Origin: Pyropia yezoensis
Taxonomy: Eukaryota > Rhodophyta > Bangiophyceae > Bangiales > Bangiaceae
DNA: 64,000 nt
Direction of reading: 5' to 3'
Assembly: GCA_009829735.1 (NCBI GenBank)
Contig: CM020620.1
Location: forward strand, 23,410,020-23,474,019
In this document: one piece after another, positions 52,395 through 63,970 of the stretch
How positions within the stretch are numbered: position 1 is the stretch's first letter
How the letters are laid out: every line of letters begins with the position of its first letter
Position numbers and translations under genes: made by a program
The notes under the pieces: generated by a model
What the model saw: the letters and a program-made list of their open reading frames with translations, nothing else
Databases searched by the model: none
What the model was told of the DNA's origin: nothing

Positions 52395-55385
52395 CTAAGT
52401 GGCGGGATGGTAGTTGTAAGGGTGTCCGCCATACCCCCCCCGGCCGGCCTGGCCCCCCGGGAAGAGCTCCCCGTTGAGTGTATCGTATGCCATGGCCCCC
52501 ATCGGCGGCGCCGCCGCCGGTGCCATGGGCGGCCACGGCCCGCCCATGCCGTCGGCAAACGCCTGCGAGGAGCTGTTGTCCAGCAGGTCCATGGCGATAA
52601 AGGACGAGTAGGGCACCGCCCCCGCAGGCAGTGGGTCCAACGCCACCGCCACTGTCGGGCTGAGCGGCCGCGGCAGCCCCGCTGCGGCCGACGCAGCGCC
52701 CGTCATCGTCACCGACGCCGACGCTGCCGCCAGGGCCATGGACGATGCCGCCACTTCCGCCACAAAAGTCAGCGTCGAGCCGCTGACGCCGCCACCGCCC
52801 CCGCCGCCGCCCCCGCCACCGCCCCCGCCGCCGCCCCCGCCGCCGACGGGCAGGTGAGACACTGGCAGGTGAGACACGGGCATGGGTGCGAAGGCGGGTA
52901 ACCCAGGGAGGGAGCGCGGCTCCTGCTCTGCCGGCGGCCGCCGCTGCGCCCCCAGCGAACCCAGCGGGGGCAGCACGGGAAACGCGGCGGGGCCCGGCAG
53001 GGAGCGTGGCTCACGCGCCGGCGGCGGCGGCTGCGGGGCCCGCCCGTACGCCGGCGTCACGCGGTGGTGGTGGTGGTAGGCCGGCGGGTTGCGGAGCGGC
53101 GGCGGGGGCAGCGGCGGCGGCGGCGGCGGTGGCGCCTGCGCCTGCTCCTGCACCGGCTCTGGAAAGACGGGGGACTCCATCATGGGCCCGACTGCCTCCC
53201 GCACGTTGGGGATGTCGGGTGGCTGCGTCAGGCGGGGGCCCAGCGGGGAGAGCAGCGGGAAGATGGGGGAGTCGAGGCGGGGCCCCGCCACCACCCGCTC
53301 CCGCATCAAGTCGGCGGTGGTGCGCATGTCGAGCGCCCCTGGCGCCTCGTTGCTCTGGCCGATACGGGAGGCAACAAACGCGGAACGGGCGTTGTCGCTG
53401 CCGCCATCGCTGCCACCCCCACCGCCACCGCTGCCACTGCCGCTCCCACCGCGGCCACGCAGTCCACGGGACGCTTGGTAGCCCTCGGTGAGGCGCTGCA
53501 TCTTGTTCTTGGGCATGGACGTGGTCTTGCGCTGCGCAAAGCCCTTCTCCAACGACTCCATGGAGCGGGCAAACGCCTCAGACTGGGAGAGCACCTCATA
53601 GGTGTCTGACTCGTCCGTCTTCAGCGGCATGCCCAGCGCTATGCGGGACAGGGGCGGCAGGGGCTCCAAATCCACCTCCACACCGTTCTTCTTAGCCAGC
53701 TCCGCGGCTTCCTGGGCCTCGAAATCCGCCGCCTCGAGCACCTTGGCCACCTCCTCGTGGTAGAGCGCAATCTCCTCGAGGAAGAGCCGCTGCATCGTTG
53801 CGGGTGTTTGCGGGGTGCGCTCGAATGTGAACTCCCGCTTGTCCACTGGCGGCGCAAAGGGCTCGCTCTTGGGGCCCTCCCCCAACTCATAGCACTCGTA
53901 AAAGTAGGGGTGGCCCAGCGCTTCAAAGGCCGTGATGCGGCGCTCAGGGTCCCAGTCGAGCAACTTGGCCAACAGGTCCAACGCCTCCGCGTTTGCACCG
54001 GGGAAGCGCGCCGACAAGGGCGGGGGGTCGGTCTTGGGGAGGCTCGCGAAGTGTTTCCTCGCCATCTCCGACTCGACCTTGGCGAGGGCCTCGGGGGTAG
54101 GGGAGCCAAGCAGGTTGATCATGAGCGTCAACTGCGTGTACGCGTCCTTGCCTGGAAAGAGCGGGGCGCCCTTGCCCAGCATCTCGGCAAAGATGCACCC
54201 GACCGACCACACGTCAATGGCCGTGGAGTAGGAGATCTTGTGGGTGAGGATGAGCTCTGGCGCGCGGTACCACCGGGTGGCCACGTAATCCGTCCACAGG
54301 TTGACGTCGGGGAAGTCATCGTCCCAGTGGGCGCGGGCCAGACCTGACGTAACAGCATGCAACACGACACAGACACAGCCAAGCCAAGAGACGCGGCAAC
54401 ACAAACAAGAAAGCACCGGGCGACCGACGGTAGATGACCGAGAGTGCCACCAAGAAGAGCCAGGCGTGAGTCAAGCCCCAATAAACACACTTCAGGTAGC
54501 CACCGGGGGCAGCCAAGCTCCCAGTAGAAGCAGCAAACGCACGAGCGAACAACAGTCCGCATCAGCCAGAGCGCACCCCCGCGGACACGGCTTCACCAAC
54601 GGCAAACCGCCGTCCCCCTCGCTCTATTCCACCCCCCCCCCCCCCCGGTTGATCGCCACCAACGTACCCATGTCACAGATGCGGAGTTGGCATGACTGGC
54701 TGATCAGGATGTTCCCCGGCTTGATGTCCCGGTGAAACACCCCTGCCGAGTGGAGGTAGTACATCCCCCGCAGCAGCTGGTACATAAAGCACTTGATGTG
54801 GTGGGTGGACAGCTCCACACTCTTGAGCACCGACGACAGGTCCGCGGGGAGGAGCTCAAAGACCGCAAACACCTCCTTGTAGTCGTGCAGCAGCGGCGGG
54901 ACCATCACGGTCTTGAGCTCCACAATGTTGTCGTGACCCCGCAGGAGGCGGAGGAACTTGAGCTCCCGCAGGATGCGGGTGGCCATGGCCACCTTTTCCA
55001 GCCCCTTTTGCATCCGCTTGACCGCCACCCGCCTCCCCGTCGTCGTGTCCACCGCCGAGCACACCACCCCCGCTGCCCCCTCCCCCACAATCTTCACCAC
55101 CCGGTACTTGTGGCGGCCGCTGGAGGTCGAAAAGCATTGTCGCAGCTCCTGGAGCTGGCCCCTACGCCGCTGCTCCATCGCCACCGCCGACAGGTCCACC
55201 CCGCCAACGACGCTGTCGCCGCCGCTGGTGCCGTCCTCGTCGTCAAAGCTGCAGACGTCGTCCTCGTCGCTGTCGGGATAGGTCGGGAACGGGTAGTTGG
55301 GCGGCGGCGCGCCGTGCCAGGCGTGCGGGTGAGGCGCGTCGGGCGACGCGGGGGGGGGGGCGCGGCTGCTCCCCGCGCCGCTGCT

Positions 55386-55432
<47 letters not shown>

Positions 55433-55947
55433 GGGCATACGCTGAGGGAGGGGGAGGGGCGGCACGCGGCGGGGGCGGGGGGGGCGCAACCGCCTTGCCC
55501 TTGCCCTTGCCAACCACCCGGCCCGTCGTGGCGCCGGCGGGGGGAGCCCCCTGGGCAAAAAAGAAGGGCTCCCTGCCAGGCGGCCGGCCGCCAAAGGCCT
55601 CCTCGGCCGCCGCCGGCGTCGTGCCCCACTCTCGGGGGTTTGCCTCGTCGACAAAAGCGGCGGCGGCCACTGACGGCGACGGCGCGTACTGTGGCCACGA
55701 CAGGGGCTCCCGCGACGGCGGGGGCGCCGCTTGGGGCCACGACCGGGGCTCATAGTCCAGGGGCTCGTCTCGGTACTGCGCGTGGGGGGGATGCTGCTGC
55801 TGCTGCTGCGGGTGGTGGGGTTGGTGGTGGTAGGGCGCCGACTGGGGTGCTTGCTGGTAGGCAGGGTGTTGGTGTAGAGGGGGGGGGGAGAACTTTGGGT
55901 AGGGCAGTGGCTGCTGCTGCGGCTCCTGGTGGTGGTGGGGTCCCTGA

Positions 55948-56006
<59 letters not shown>

Positions 56007-56285
56007 CTGTTGCTGCAGCTGGATCTGCTGCAGCTGCTGCTGCTCCTGCAGATGGAGCTGTCGCTGCCGCTGCAGCAGCAGCTGCTGTTGCTCCTGCCGC
56101 TGCTGCACCATCAGCTGCCGGTTGAGCAGCAACTGCTGCCGCCCCTCCTCCCGCCGCTCGAGCACCTGCTTCTCCGCCAGCGCGGCGACGCGCGCCAGCT
56201 CTGTCCGCCGCTGGTACTCGTCGTTGAGGGCCTGCGCGCGGGTCAGCTGCTGCGCCCGCAACGACGGCTGCCGCACCCGCTTCAT
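52395..56285 (-). CDS. MAP kinase with TDY activation loop and long Q- and P-rich flanks (1188 aa)
   Basis: Two exons, 56285-54668 and 54343-52395, donor GTACGT, acceptor GTCAG. The join falls inside the DFG region: CDM-GLARAHWD. Residues 1-~390 are low complexity: a charged helix (ERREEGRQQLLLNRQ), poly-Gln from (CAG)n, Pro-rich, poly-Gly, then an acidic DSDEDDVCSFDDEDG. The kinase is at ~420-770: VGEGAAGVV, RVAVKRM, HRDIKPGNIL, CDMG, TDYVATRWYRAPE, DVWSVGCIFAEML, FPGKD, LLDWDPERRITAFEAL. TRWYRAPE and TDY mark the MAPK family. TDY rather than TEY is typical of plant group D and some protist MAPKs. DFG is DMG, as in a minority of active kinases. The tail of ~400 residues is Pro/Gly/Ala-rich. 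Regulation is expected by dual phosphorylation of Thr and Tyr. Confidence 0.9.
55943..56000 (-). repeat. (CAG)n coding repeat in the MAP kinase
   Basis: An almost pure CTG run on the + strand, read as poly-Gln on the coding strand. A nearby (CCG)n run at about 55380-55430 codes poly-Gly. Confidence 0.85.
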
Positions 56286-59155
56286 GATGCCCCGCGCGGT
56301 GGGGAGTGTCAAATAGGGAGGAGGGGGGGGGGGGGGGGGGACGACGGGGAGAGGGGGACGGGGGGGGGCGGGGGGGGGGGGGGGGTGGCTCAAGCAGAGA
56401 AGTGCAACGGCCAAACGTACGTAGTGGGTAGGTGAAGGAGATGACGTAGGGGACGTACAGCGTACAGTACGTACCGGGTGGTCACACCCAGAGGTTGTCT
56501 AGGATGCACACGGGTACAGGCGACACGGGTACAGGCGAAAGGGGTGCGGGGGGGGGGGGGGGGGGAGGGGGGGGAAGGAGCTGCTGGCCGGCCGACGGGC
56601 CACCGCCGTGTGTGCGCACCGTGGCGGGTGCCCACCGCCAGCCGCCGCGGTGGGCACACCCACCCGCCGACGGGCGGGCAGGCGGGCCGAAGGGCGGGGG
56701 CGGGGGCGGGCCTGGGCAGCGTCCCGCGGGTGTGGTGGCCGTGTCGGGGGGGGGTAGCGGGAAAGAGGGCAGCGGGGTATCGGTGTTGACAGACGGGGGG
56801 GGGGGGGGGGGGGATGCCCGGGGTGGGGGTAGGGAGGGGAGGCGGAGGGCGTCCCCGTCCGTGACGCAACGGCACGGCGTCGGGGCGGCGGCGCGTGCGC
56901 CCCACCGACGGTGGGTGGGGGTGCGGTTAAGTAGGCGGGGGGGGGGGCCCGGCCGTGGGGGGGGGGTGGGGGGGGGGGGGGGGCTGCCGCCTGGGCGCGC
57001 CCGCCCTCCCGCGCGGCCGCGGCCGCGGCCGCGCACGCGCAGCGCGGGGCGTCTCGCACGCGCGGCCGCACGGGGGCGGGAGGGTGGGCTGGCCTGCGCT
57101 GGGCTGCCGCTCCCGCCGCTTGCCGCTGCCGTCGCCGCCGCCGCCGCCGCCGCTGCCGCTGCCGTTGCCGTTGCCGCTGGTGGCCCGGCGGCGGCGCCAC
57201 CCCCCCCCCCCCGCTGCGGGGCGGGGGGGGCCCCCGGCGGGCGCCCGGTGCAGCGGCGGCCCCGGGCGGCGGTGGGCGGCGGTACTACCAGCGGGTGCCT
57301 GCCTCCCAGCCCACACAGGGGTGGGGGGGCCAACCACACACACACCCCCCCCCCCCCCCCCCCCCAGCCTCCCCCCCTCCACCACAGTGCCCCCCCCCCG
57401 CAAGACGGCCGCGGCGAGAGTAGTATACCGCCTCGGACAGGGGGCGGTGCGGGTGGTGGTGGGGGTGGTGGATGGAGCGGCGTGGGGGTGTTTTTGGTAG
57501 CGCAGGCAGCGCACACGCCCTTCCCCCCCCCCCCCCCCAACACCCCCAGGGGTCTGGGCGCCCCTTTCCCCCCCCCCCCCAACCCCAGGGGTGTGGGTGG
57601 GGGGGCGGGCGGGCGGTGGGTGGCTCGCGCGGGGAGGGGGGGGGGGGAGAGGCTGGCGCGTGTTGGTGCGGCCGTGCGCCGTTTGGTTGGTGCCCCCCCG
57701 CCGGCCGGGGGGGTGGTGGCCGCGCCCCGCGCCCCGCGTGCGGCTGCGCGCGGTGTGGGAGGGGGGGGGGGGGTGTGGGCGGGGGGCGGTGGTGTGGGCG
57801 CAGCGGTGGGGCGGGCGGGGGTACTCGTGCTAGCAGAGCATCATGCTGGTGGGGCGCTGGGCACCCCGGTGGGCACCCCGCCGCTTGCCGCCGCTGCAGC
57901 CGCTGCCGCTGCCGCCGCCGCCGCCGCCGCCGTCAGTGCCAGCGCGTCCAACAACGCAGCGCAACGGGGTATATGGGGAGGGGGCGGGGGGGGGGGGGGG
58001 ATGGTGGCTGGCTGCCGGCAGCGGCACAGCGACAAAGCCACAGCCGCCGCCGCAGCCGCCGCCGCCGCCGCCGCCGCTGCCGCGGCAGCGCCGCGGCAGT
58101 GGCGCGCGCGCGCGGGGGGGGGGGGGGGGTGGGGCGCGGCTCTCTGGTGGTGGCTGCTGCCGCCAGCCACTGTGGGGGTAGCGGCCGGCAGTGTCGCGGG
58201 CGCGGCAACGGCGGCGGCGGGGGGGCGGGGGGGGGGGGGTCCCGACCTCGCTGGCCAGGCGCGGCCCAACCGACTGACCGACCCACCGCCGTGGCGGTGG
58301 ACGGGTGTGCTGTCTGGGAAGCGGGAAGAAGGGGGGGGGGGGGAAGCGACGCCGCTTCCACCCCCCCCCCCTCCCCCCCCCCCCCCCCCCGCCGCCGCCG
58401 CTGCCGCCGCCGCCGTTGCCACGGGTGGGGGTGGAAACCGGCACCGCCGTCGCTGCCAAACCGTGGCTGGAAGCAGCAGGACGCGCGGGCGGCCGACGGG
58501 CGGCGCGGGGGCGCCCAGCGGGGTGACCCCCCCCCCCCCCCCCACCCCCCTCCCCCGCTCCAGCCCCTCTGTATAAGAGTGGGGTGTGAGCCACGCGGGG
58601 TCCGTCCACACACCAATCCATCCACAATCCACAGCCACCAGGGCGGTGGCCACGCGGCGGGGGGGAGTGTAAATAGAAAAAAAAAAAAAAAAGAGACGGC
58701 TCGTGGGTAGAAGAGAGGGAAGAGCCATTGGGGGGGAGGAGGGCCAGCATCTAGGGAAGCGGGGGGGGTCTCTGGCACGCCACCGGCACTGTGCCTGGCA
58801 GCCGCACTCGCCCCCACCCGCAGCGGGGGGGGGGGGGGCGGGGCTCGCACGCCACCGGCGGGGGCGGCGGCGGTCAGCGGCAGCGGCGGCGGCGGCGGCG
58901 GCGGCGGCGGCGTCAGGGCCGTCGGCGGCTGCGCGGGGGCGACGGCCCACGGCTGGTTGGCTGGTTGGCTGCCTATGCATCGATACCCACAGCCGCCTGG
59001 CCATCATGGCGGCTGGGATAGCCACCGCATCGGGGGGGGCGGTGGATCACGCGAGTCCCCCATCACTGTGTGGGTTCCTCTGCCGCCGCTCACCGCAGAT
59101 CCGCTGATCCCCACCGTCAGCTCCCGCTGAAAGCCCCTCGAGGCCACGCTTTCGA
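56286..59155. other. Intergenic, densest homopolymer and triplet-repeat region
   Basis: Over 2.8 kb of G and C runs (56319-56385, 56551-56575, 56955-56990, 57345-57365, 58366-58390, 58529-58542), (GCC)n and (CCG)n stretches (57122-57180, 57896-57935, 58050-58090, 58880-58912) and a A13-15 run near 58678. Very long open frames here are bias shadows. A TATA-like GTATAAGAG at about 58570 has no gene after it that I can see. Confidence 0.6.
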
Positions 59156-59300
59156 TGGATACTCGACGGGCCTCAATGGGGCTTGAATGGCCCATCAAGG
59201 CTCCCTTTCGATGGGCCTTGGAGGGGATACTCGGTAGGGACTTACTCGAGGGGCTTCGATGGAGTTCCCCCCATCGAGCACATACAGTAATTACTCGGTT
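59156..59300. repeat. Cluster of TACTCG motifs ahead of the transposase relic
   Basis: TACTCG at 59160, 59228, 59243 and 59292, with CTTTCGATGG at about 59149 and 59206 and CTTCGATGG at about 59255. Spaced short repeats like these occur as subterminal binding sites in DNA transposons. Confidence 0.6.
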
Positions 59301-59382
59301 ATATGCGGCTCGATTGTATGACAGAGTCACATAATCAAGCTTCCTCGCCCGAGGGTTTTCTAGAGAGTTGCTCTATAATTTT

Positions 59383-59811
59383 ATGCGTTGCGCAGGACTG
59401 ACCGTTGGTGCGCCTCACCGATTCGGCTCATCCCTCTCGCTGACGCCGCCGCCGACCAACACCATCCAGAGGGACGCCGCCAAGAGTAATGCTGAGGAGT
59501 GGGAGAAGGTCACTGCGGTGCAGCTGGCTAACTGCTGGCTCTCTGCAGAGGTCTTGCAGGACAAGGCAGCCGCTGAAGTGCGCCGGCAGCTGCACGGGGT
59601 CGTACCTGTGGCGGATAACGTCCACACTGACGTTTCTGAGGTGGTAGCTTTGATGGCGAACAGCCGCTCGTGGGACGATTTTGAGGGCGTGTCTGACAGG
59701 GAGCGCTCCGCTGCTGTTGAGCAGTGGTTTGCTGCGGAGGATGACGTGGAGGCGTTGGATGAGACGGTCGACATGGCGCTAGGGGAGGGGGACGACGAGT
59801 GCGAGGAGTAG
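59383..59811 (+). pseudogene. Probable pogo/Tigger-type transposase C-terminal relic
   Basis: An open frame of ~142 residues from ATG 59383 (MRCAGLTVGAPH); the frame may begin further left. The part AEEWEKVTAVQLANCWLSAEVL resembles the end of DDE-type pogo/Tigger/CENP-B-like transposases, where a Trp, then Thr/Ile and NCW/NCF plus a helix, follow the catalytic core. The rest is acidic and ends DDECEE. No DDE residues or DNA-binding domain remain, so this is at best a 3' fragment. It is less GC-rich than neighbours, fitting a mobile origin. It could instead be a small unknown gene. Confidence 0.4.
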
Positions 59812-60905
59812 ATGCCGTCGTGCGATCTTGGTTGTGACTGGTCGTGCGTAGGAAGCAACTTGTGTGCCTAACTGGTGCGCCCTGCTCGCCTCACCCGATG
59901 ACGAGGACTTCTTGCGAGCGTGTAATTTGATCGGTCGACACTGCTGCGACGCCCGGCGGTGTTTGTCAGTCCGCGCACTCGTTGCGAACCCGCTGTAAAT
60001 GATATTCCGATTTAACCCCTAGCCCCCCTTCATATGGTCGAATAATGACTGTATTCTTTACAGTCTCGCATGACCAGGCGAGGTCTCATGATAACACTCA
60101 GCTCACACGACGTTTTGCGTGATGCCTCAACCTATGGCAGAATTCCCGCTTTAGCCGTATCGATTTCTCCCCCCCCGGCCCCCCCCCGCACTGGTACACC
60201 GGCTCGCCGTGGCAGCCACTGGCGCTACCGGTGATACTTTCGCTACCTCTTCAGGACGAAGGACGCGCTGCACAGAATACTGACGCTGTGCTGCTGCGAA
60301 AGCGGCATTGACAATCGTTCTCGTACCCCTGGCGGACAGGAAAGCACCGGGCTACACAGCCCTGCATGCACGACCAGGGCCCATGCTCATGGTGCTGACT
60401 GGACTGCTTCTCTGCTATCTATCGCTCTAAAAAAAAAGACACATACGCAAGCCAAGGGCGCCAGCGGAGTCCCACGAGTCCCCACTCCCACTCGCCGACT
60501 ACCAATCCCCCACATCACCCAGACGGGGCACAGACAGCAGCCTGGTCCAGGCTGTCCACCAACCCATGCGACAGGCTCTTCCCCACCCGCCGGCCGCCCC
60601 CTCCCACCACCCCCGCCTCAAAGTCGTGGCACACACTACCCCGGCGAGGTCCAGCCCACGAGCACGTCCACCACCTCGATAACGTCCCCGCGCACTCACG
60701 CCGCTTAACAATTCCCCTGGTCACCAGCGGCGAGCCCGCCAGCAGTACCATCACTAGGCAGTCCCCATCGCATTCCCAGTCCCGCCCGTGAACGCCGCTG
60801 CGCTCCGCCACACCCTCCCTCCGCCATTGAACCTAGGCCGCACGCCCCGTGCGCGTCCCCACGCGCGACCGCAGCGGAGCGGGCGGGGCCGGGCCCCCCC
60901 CAGCA
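59812..60905. other. Intergenic
   Basis: AT-richer at 59980-60150, ordinary elsewhere. An A8 run at about 60430. No gene supported. Confidence 0.5.
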
Positions 60906-61514
60906 ATGGCGCCGCCGAGGCGGGGAAGCCACCAGTGGGAACGACGGGGGGGAAAAGTGGCCGCAGGCCGGCAGCGCCACACCCGCGACGGGTGCACAAG
61001 CCGGGACACCACGCTGCCGTCTGCGGGGGTGACGTGCCAGCGGGGAGCCCCCCCCCCCCCCCCCCCCCGCACGCCTTGCCCGCCGCCGTCCCCGTCGATC
61101 CCCCCCCCTTCCCGGCCCCCCCCCCCAGGCCCGGGGCGGGCGCCCGCGGCGGACGCCGATGATGGGGATGTTGGTGGTGGAAGCGCCGTCGGTGGATGGC
61201 GGGTAATAGCCGATGCCGCGCCAGCCGCGACCACCGCCGCGTCGACCGACGCCGACTCGGTGGCAGCTGCGGCAGGGGCTACAACTGCAGCCCTGCGGAC
61301 GCTCGCGACGGTAGTCGCCCCCCTCCCACTTGTGGCGGTGCGCGCCGTCGCGACGGCCCTGACCTGGGTACCGGGACAGCTCGGGGTGGCGCTGGCCTGC
61401 TTTGCTGTCGTGGGCGCCATGGACTTTGCGCTTGCTTACCGAGACGCGGCGGTGCGCCGAGGCGCCGCCTCGTCGACGGCCACTGTCGTGTCAGGTTCAA
61501 CCCCCAACGCGTAA
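60906..61514 (+). CDS. Possible small membrane protein (uncertain)
   Basis: The frame from ATG 60906 gives 202 residues. The first ~90 are Pro/Arg-rich shadow-like sequence. The last ~110 look more protein-like: an Ala/Asp stretch, then hydrophobic segments TLATVVAPLPLVAVRAVATA and LGVALACFAVVGAMDFALAY, and a short polar end. No family recognised. A later start or an upstream exon is possible. Confidence 0.25.
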   Translation: MAPPRRGSHQWERRGGKVAAGRQRHTRDGCTSRDTTLPSAGVTCQRGAPPPPPPRTPCPPPSPSIPPPSRPPPPGPGRAPAADADDGDVGGGSAVGGWRVIADAAPAATTAASTDADSVAAAAGATTAALRTLATVVAPLPLVAVRAVATALTWVPGQLGVALACFAVVGAMDFALAYRDAAVRRGAASSTATVVSGSTPNA

Positions 61515-62452
61515 GGTGCACCGGCGCCGGAAGAAGATCCTGCCGCACTCTGTCGACCTCAGCGGTAAGCCGTCACGAGTGCTGCCAGCCGACCCGACAC
61601 TCGACAACGGTATGCCCCAGAAGCTATTCTCGTGGCTCGTTGGGAAGGAGGAGGGGTAGAGGACGCGCAAAGAGGACGTCACTGGCGATCTCAAGTTATC
61701 CTGGTGGGGAAAGGACGGTTGTGCCCCCGGGAAACACTATATCATTCTATGCATGTATTAGGCACAAGTCTTTCCCTAAGCATGCCGTTTAAGTCAGCTC
61801 CCGCCCCAGTCTATAGGAGTTAGAATCGTCCCATTCGTGGATATACTGGACAGGAAAGGTAGTCTCATCTAAGTGAAGTTCATGACGAAGAGAGGTGCCT
61901 ACAAGTCATCCTGTCCATTGAACTATTTACTGTCAACCAGACGCAATCTGGATGCTCCTGCCGCTTCGCCTGCAGCATCTCGCCGGATCTGAACCTGACG
62001 AAAGCCCGAGCCCGGGACGCCCGGGTGTCTGCTCGACATATGCTCGTCCCGCCGCGTTCGGACAGCCCGGCGTCGAGTCGGGGCGTTTCTCGGGAGCGCA
62101 TCCGAGACGTTCTGTGCAACCGAACCGTCAGTGCTGGATAGTGGCGTCACTGCCGCGTTCTTTCATCACAGATGCTCCTGAGGACAGCATACGTCATGTT
62201 CTCTGCTCTGGTGTACTCTCAACGGCGTTCCGTTATCGATTCGTTGTCTCATTGAGAGGGTTTCCTGGGCGTTTCCTGGCCTGCAATGTGTATTTCCTGG
62301 GCCAAATAACCAGCGTAAAAACCGGGTTATTGTCCGCAGGAAACGGTCCGCGGCCGACGCCGCCGACGCGGTGCCGACCGCGATCGCCAGCTCAGGCTGA
62401 AAAGTTGCACACCAGCTGGCACCGCGTGGCGGCGTGGCGGTGCCGCGCCGCG

Positions 62453-62548
62453 GTGGCGGCGTGGCGGCGTGGCGGCGTGGCGGCGTGGCGGCGTGGCGGC
62501 GTGGCGGCGTGGCGGCGTGGCGGCGTGGCGGCGTGGCGGCGTGGCGGC
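62453..62548 (+). repeat. 8-bp minisatellite GTGGCGGC, 12 copies
   Basis: Twelve perfect head-to-tail copies. Because 8 is not a multiple of 3, it reads open as an Ala/Trp/Arg repeat in several frames, which explains the overlapping ORFs here. Confidence 0.95.
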
Positions 62549-62700
62549 AGCGGTGGCTGCGGAGGCGGCAACGGAGTCGGCTGGCCTCCGCCCCCACCCA
62601 TCAGCAGCAACACCACCCCCACCTCCACCACCACCACCACCAACCCCACCACCGACCACAGCCGACGGCGCGCCGCCGCCGCCGCCGCCGCCGCCACGGC

Positions 62701-62776
62701 GTCGGCCGCCCCCCCCACACGTTCGCGTCGGCCGCTCCCCCCACACGTTCGCGTCGGCCGCCCCCCCCACACGTTG
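62701..62776. repeat. 26-bp minisatellite, about three copies
   Basis: Units from 62701, 62727 and 62753, each GTCGGCCGC/T then C6-8 and ACACGTTCGC. The third is cut short. Confidence 0.9.
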
Positions 62777-63879
62777 CGGACGGCGGTGGCAGCGGTAGCG
62801 TCGGCGGGGCGTGTCGCCACGGCACCGCGGCCCGCGCCGGCCTCCCCCGGCTGCGTGGCCGCGGCGGGCGGCCGCCCCCCCCCCCACTAGTGGTGGTGGC
62901 GGCGGCGGCGGCGGCGGGCGTGGGGAAGGCCCGGGAGAAGGCGGGGGCGGGGGGCGCCCGTCGACGCGGCCCAGTGGATTGGGCCACCCGCACGGAATCT
63001 CTCCACGCCTCGCTCCGCGCAGTGTTCCTCAGGAACGAATTCCGGCAAGTGCCGCAAACCTGTGGGAAGTCTGGTCGCTACAGGTGAAGCGTCAAGAAGG
63101 CGTGACAGCCCCTATGCCAGAGGCAAACAATACTATATGTATGTGTACTTCTGAGATAAGGCCTGTCCAAAGGCCGGCCGACTGCCCGCGGCGGTCTGTC
63201 GGGTCACTCATAAAGCACACAGGATCCGCCACCCCTCTCTCGTGCGCACTCGTGGGAGTCCCCCTCCCAGCAGCCCCGCACAGGGCAGTGCACGGTGGCT
63301 TGTTCTCGGTAGCGCATTGATAGAGGCGCACAATTTCTCATGTATTTAGTTCACAGTCAAAAAAGATACAAAAAATGACACATCGGTGATTCATTAAATA
63401 ACGTCTTTAATTAAAGCATGCTGTAATCAAAGGCGACTCAAAAAATGCATGCATTTTGCCAACCATGATACGGGCCAGCCTGCGGGCGTGCCAACTGCGA
63501 GCTGGACCAGTACATACATACATGGATAGGCACGCCTTATGTCTTTTAGTTGAGGGCGGTCTTGTGAGTCTGAGCTGAAGCCATTCATTGGTTGACAACC
63601 CCGGCAGACGCCCAGAAATGGAGTGTAAAGAGGGCCAAGAGAGACACAATCGAGCACCTGTGGCGAGACAGGAAGGAGGTGGACATGCTACCAATGGACC
63701 ATTAAAAGCGTTATGAGCTGATCTTTTACATGCTCATTTTTTTTTTGTCTTCGCCGTTTGTGCTTCACGCTGCTTCAGGGGTAGCAAGCCACATGTCCGC
63801 TTGTGGGCCGTCTTAACTAAAGACAAAGGTCTATTCCATATTGCTAGTTGTGGGGGTTTACCGCACCCCTCGGACTAGG

Positions 63880-63970
63880 GGCATCCCCCTTCAGGGGGAG
63901 GCGGATCGTGGCGACCTCTGCCCCTGACCAATCGGGGGCAGGAGGGGGTCGCTCCTCCCTCCGGAGGGGC
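63880..63970. repeat. Three short hairpin-forming inverted repeats at the right edge
   Basis: CCCCCTTCAGGGGG, CTGCCCCTGACCAATCGGGGGCAG and CCCTCCGGAGGG in close series. They may be the edge of a further element continuing outside the window. Confidence 0.5.

Noticed and set aside
56495-58710. Several 400-690 codon ORFs on both strands
   Set aside because: They are made of Gly, Pro, Ala and Arg runs from homopolymer and triplet repeats. No start context, motif or complexity.
62434-63087. Ala-Trp-Arg repeat ORFs in all frames
   Set aside because: Caused by the 8-bp GTGGCGGC minisatellite.
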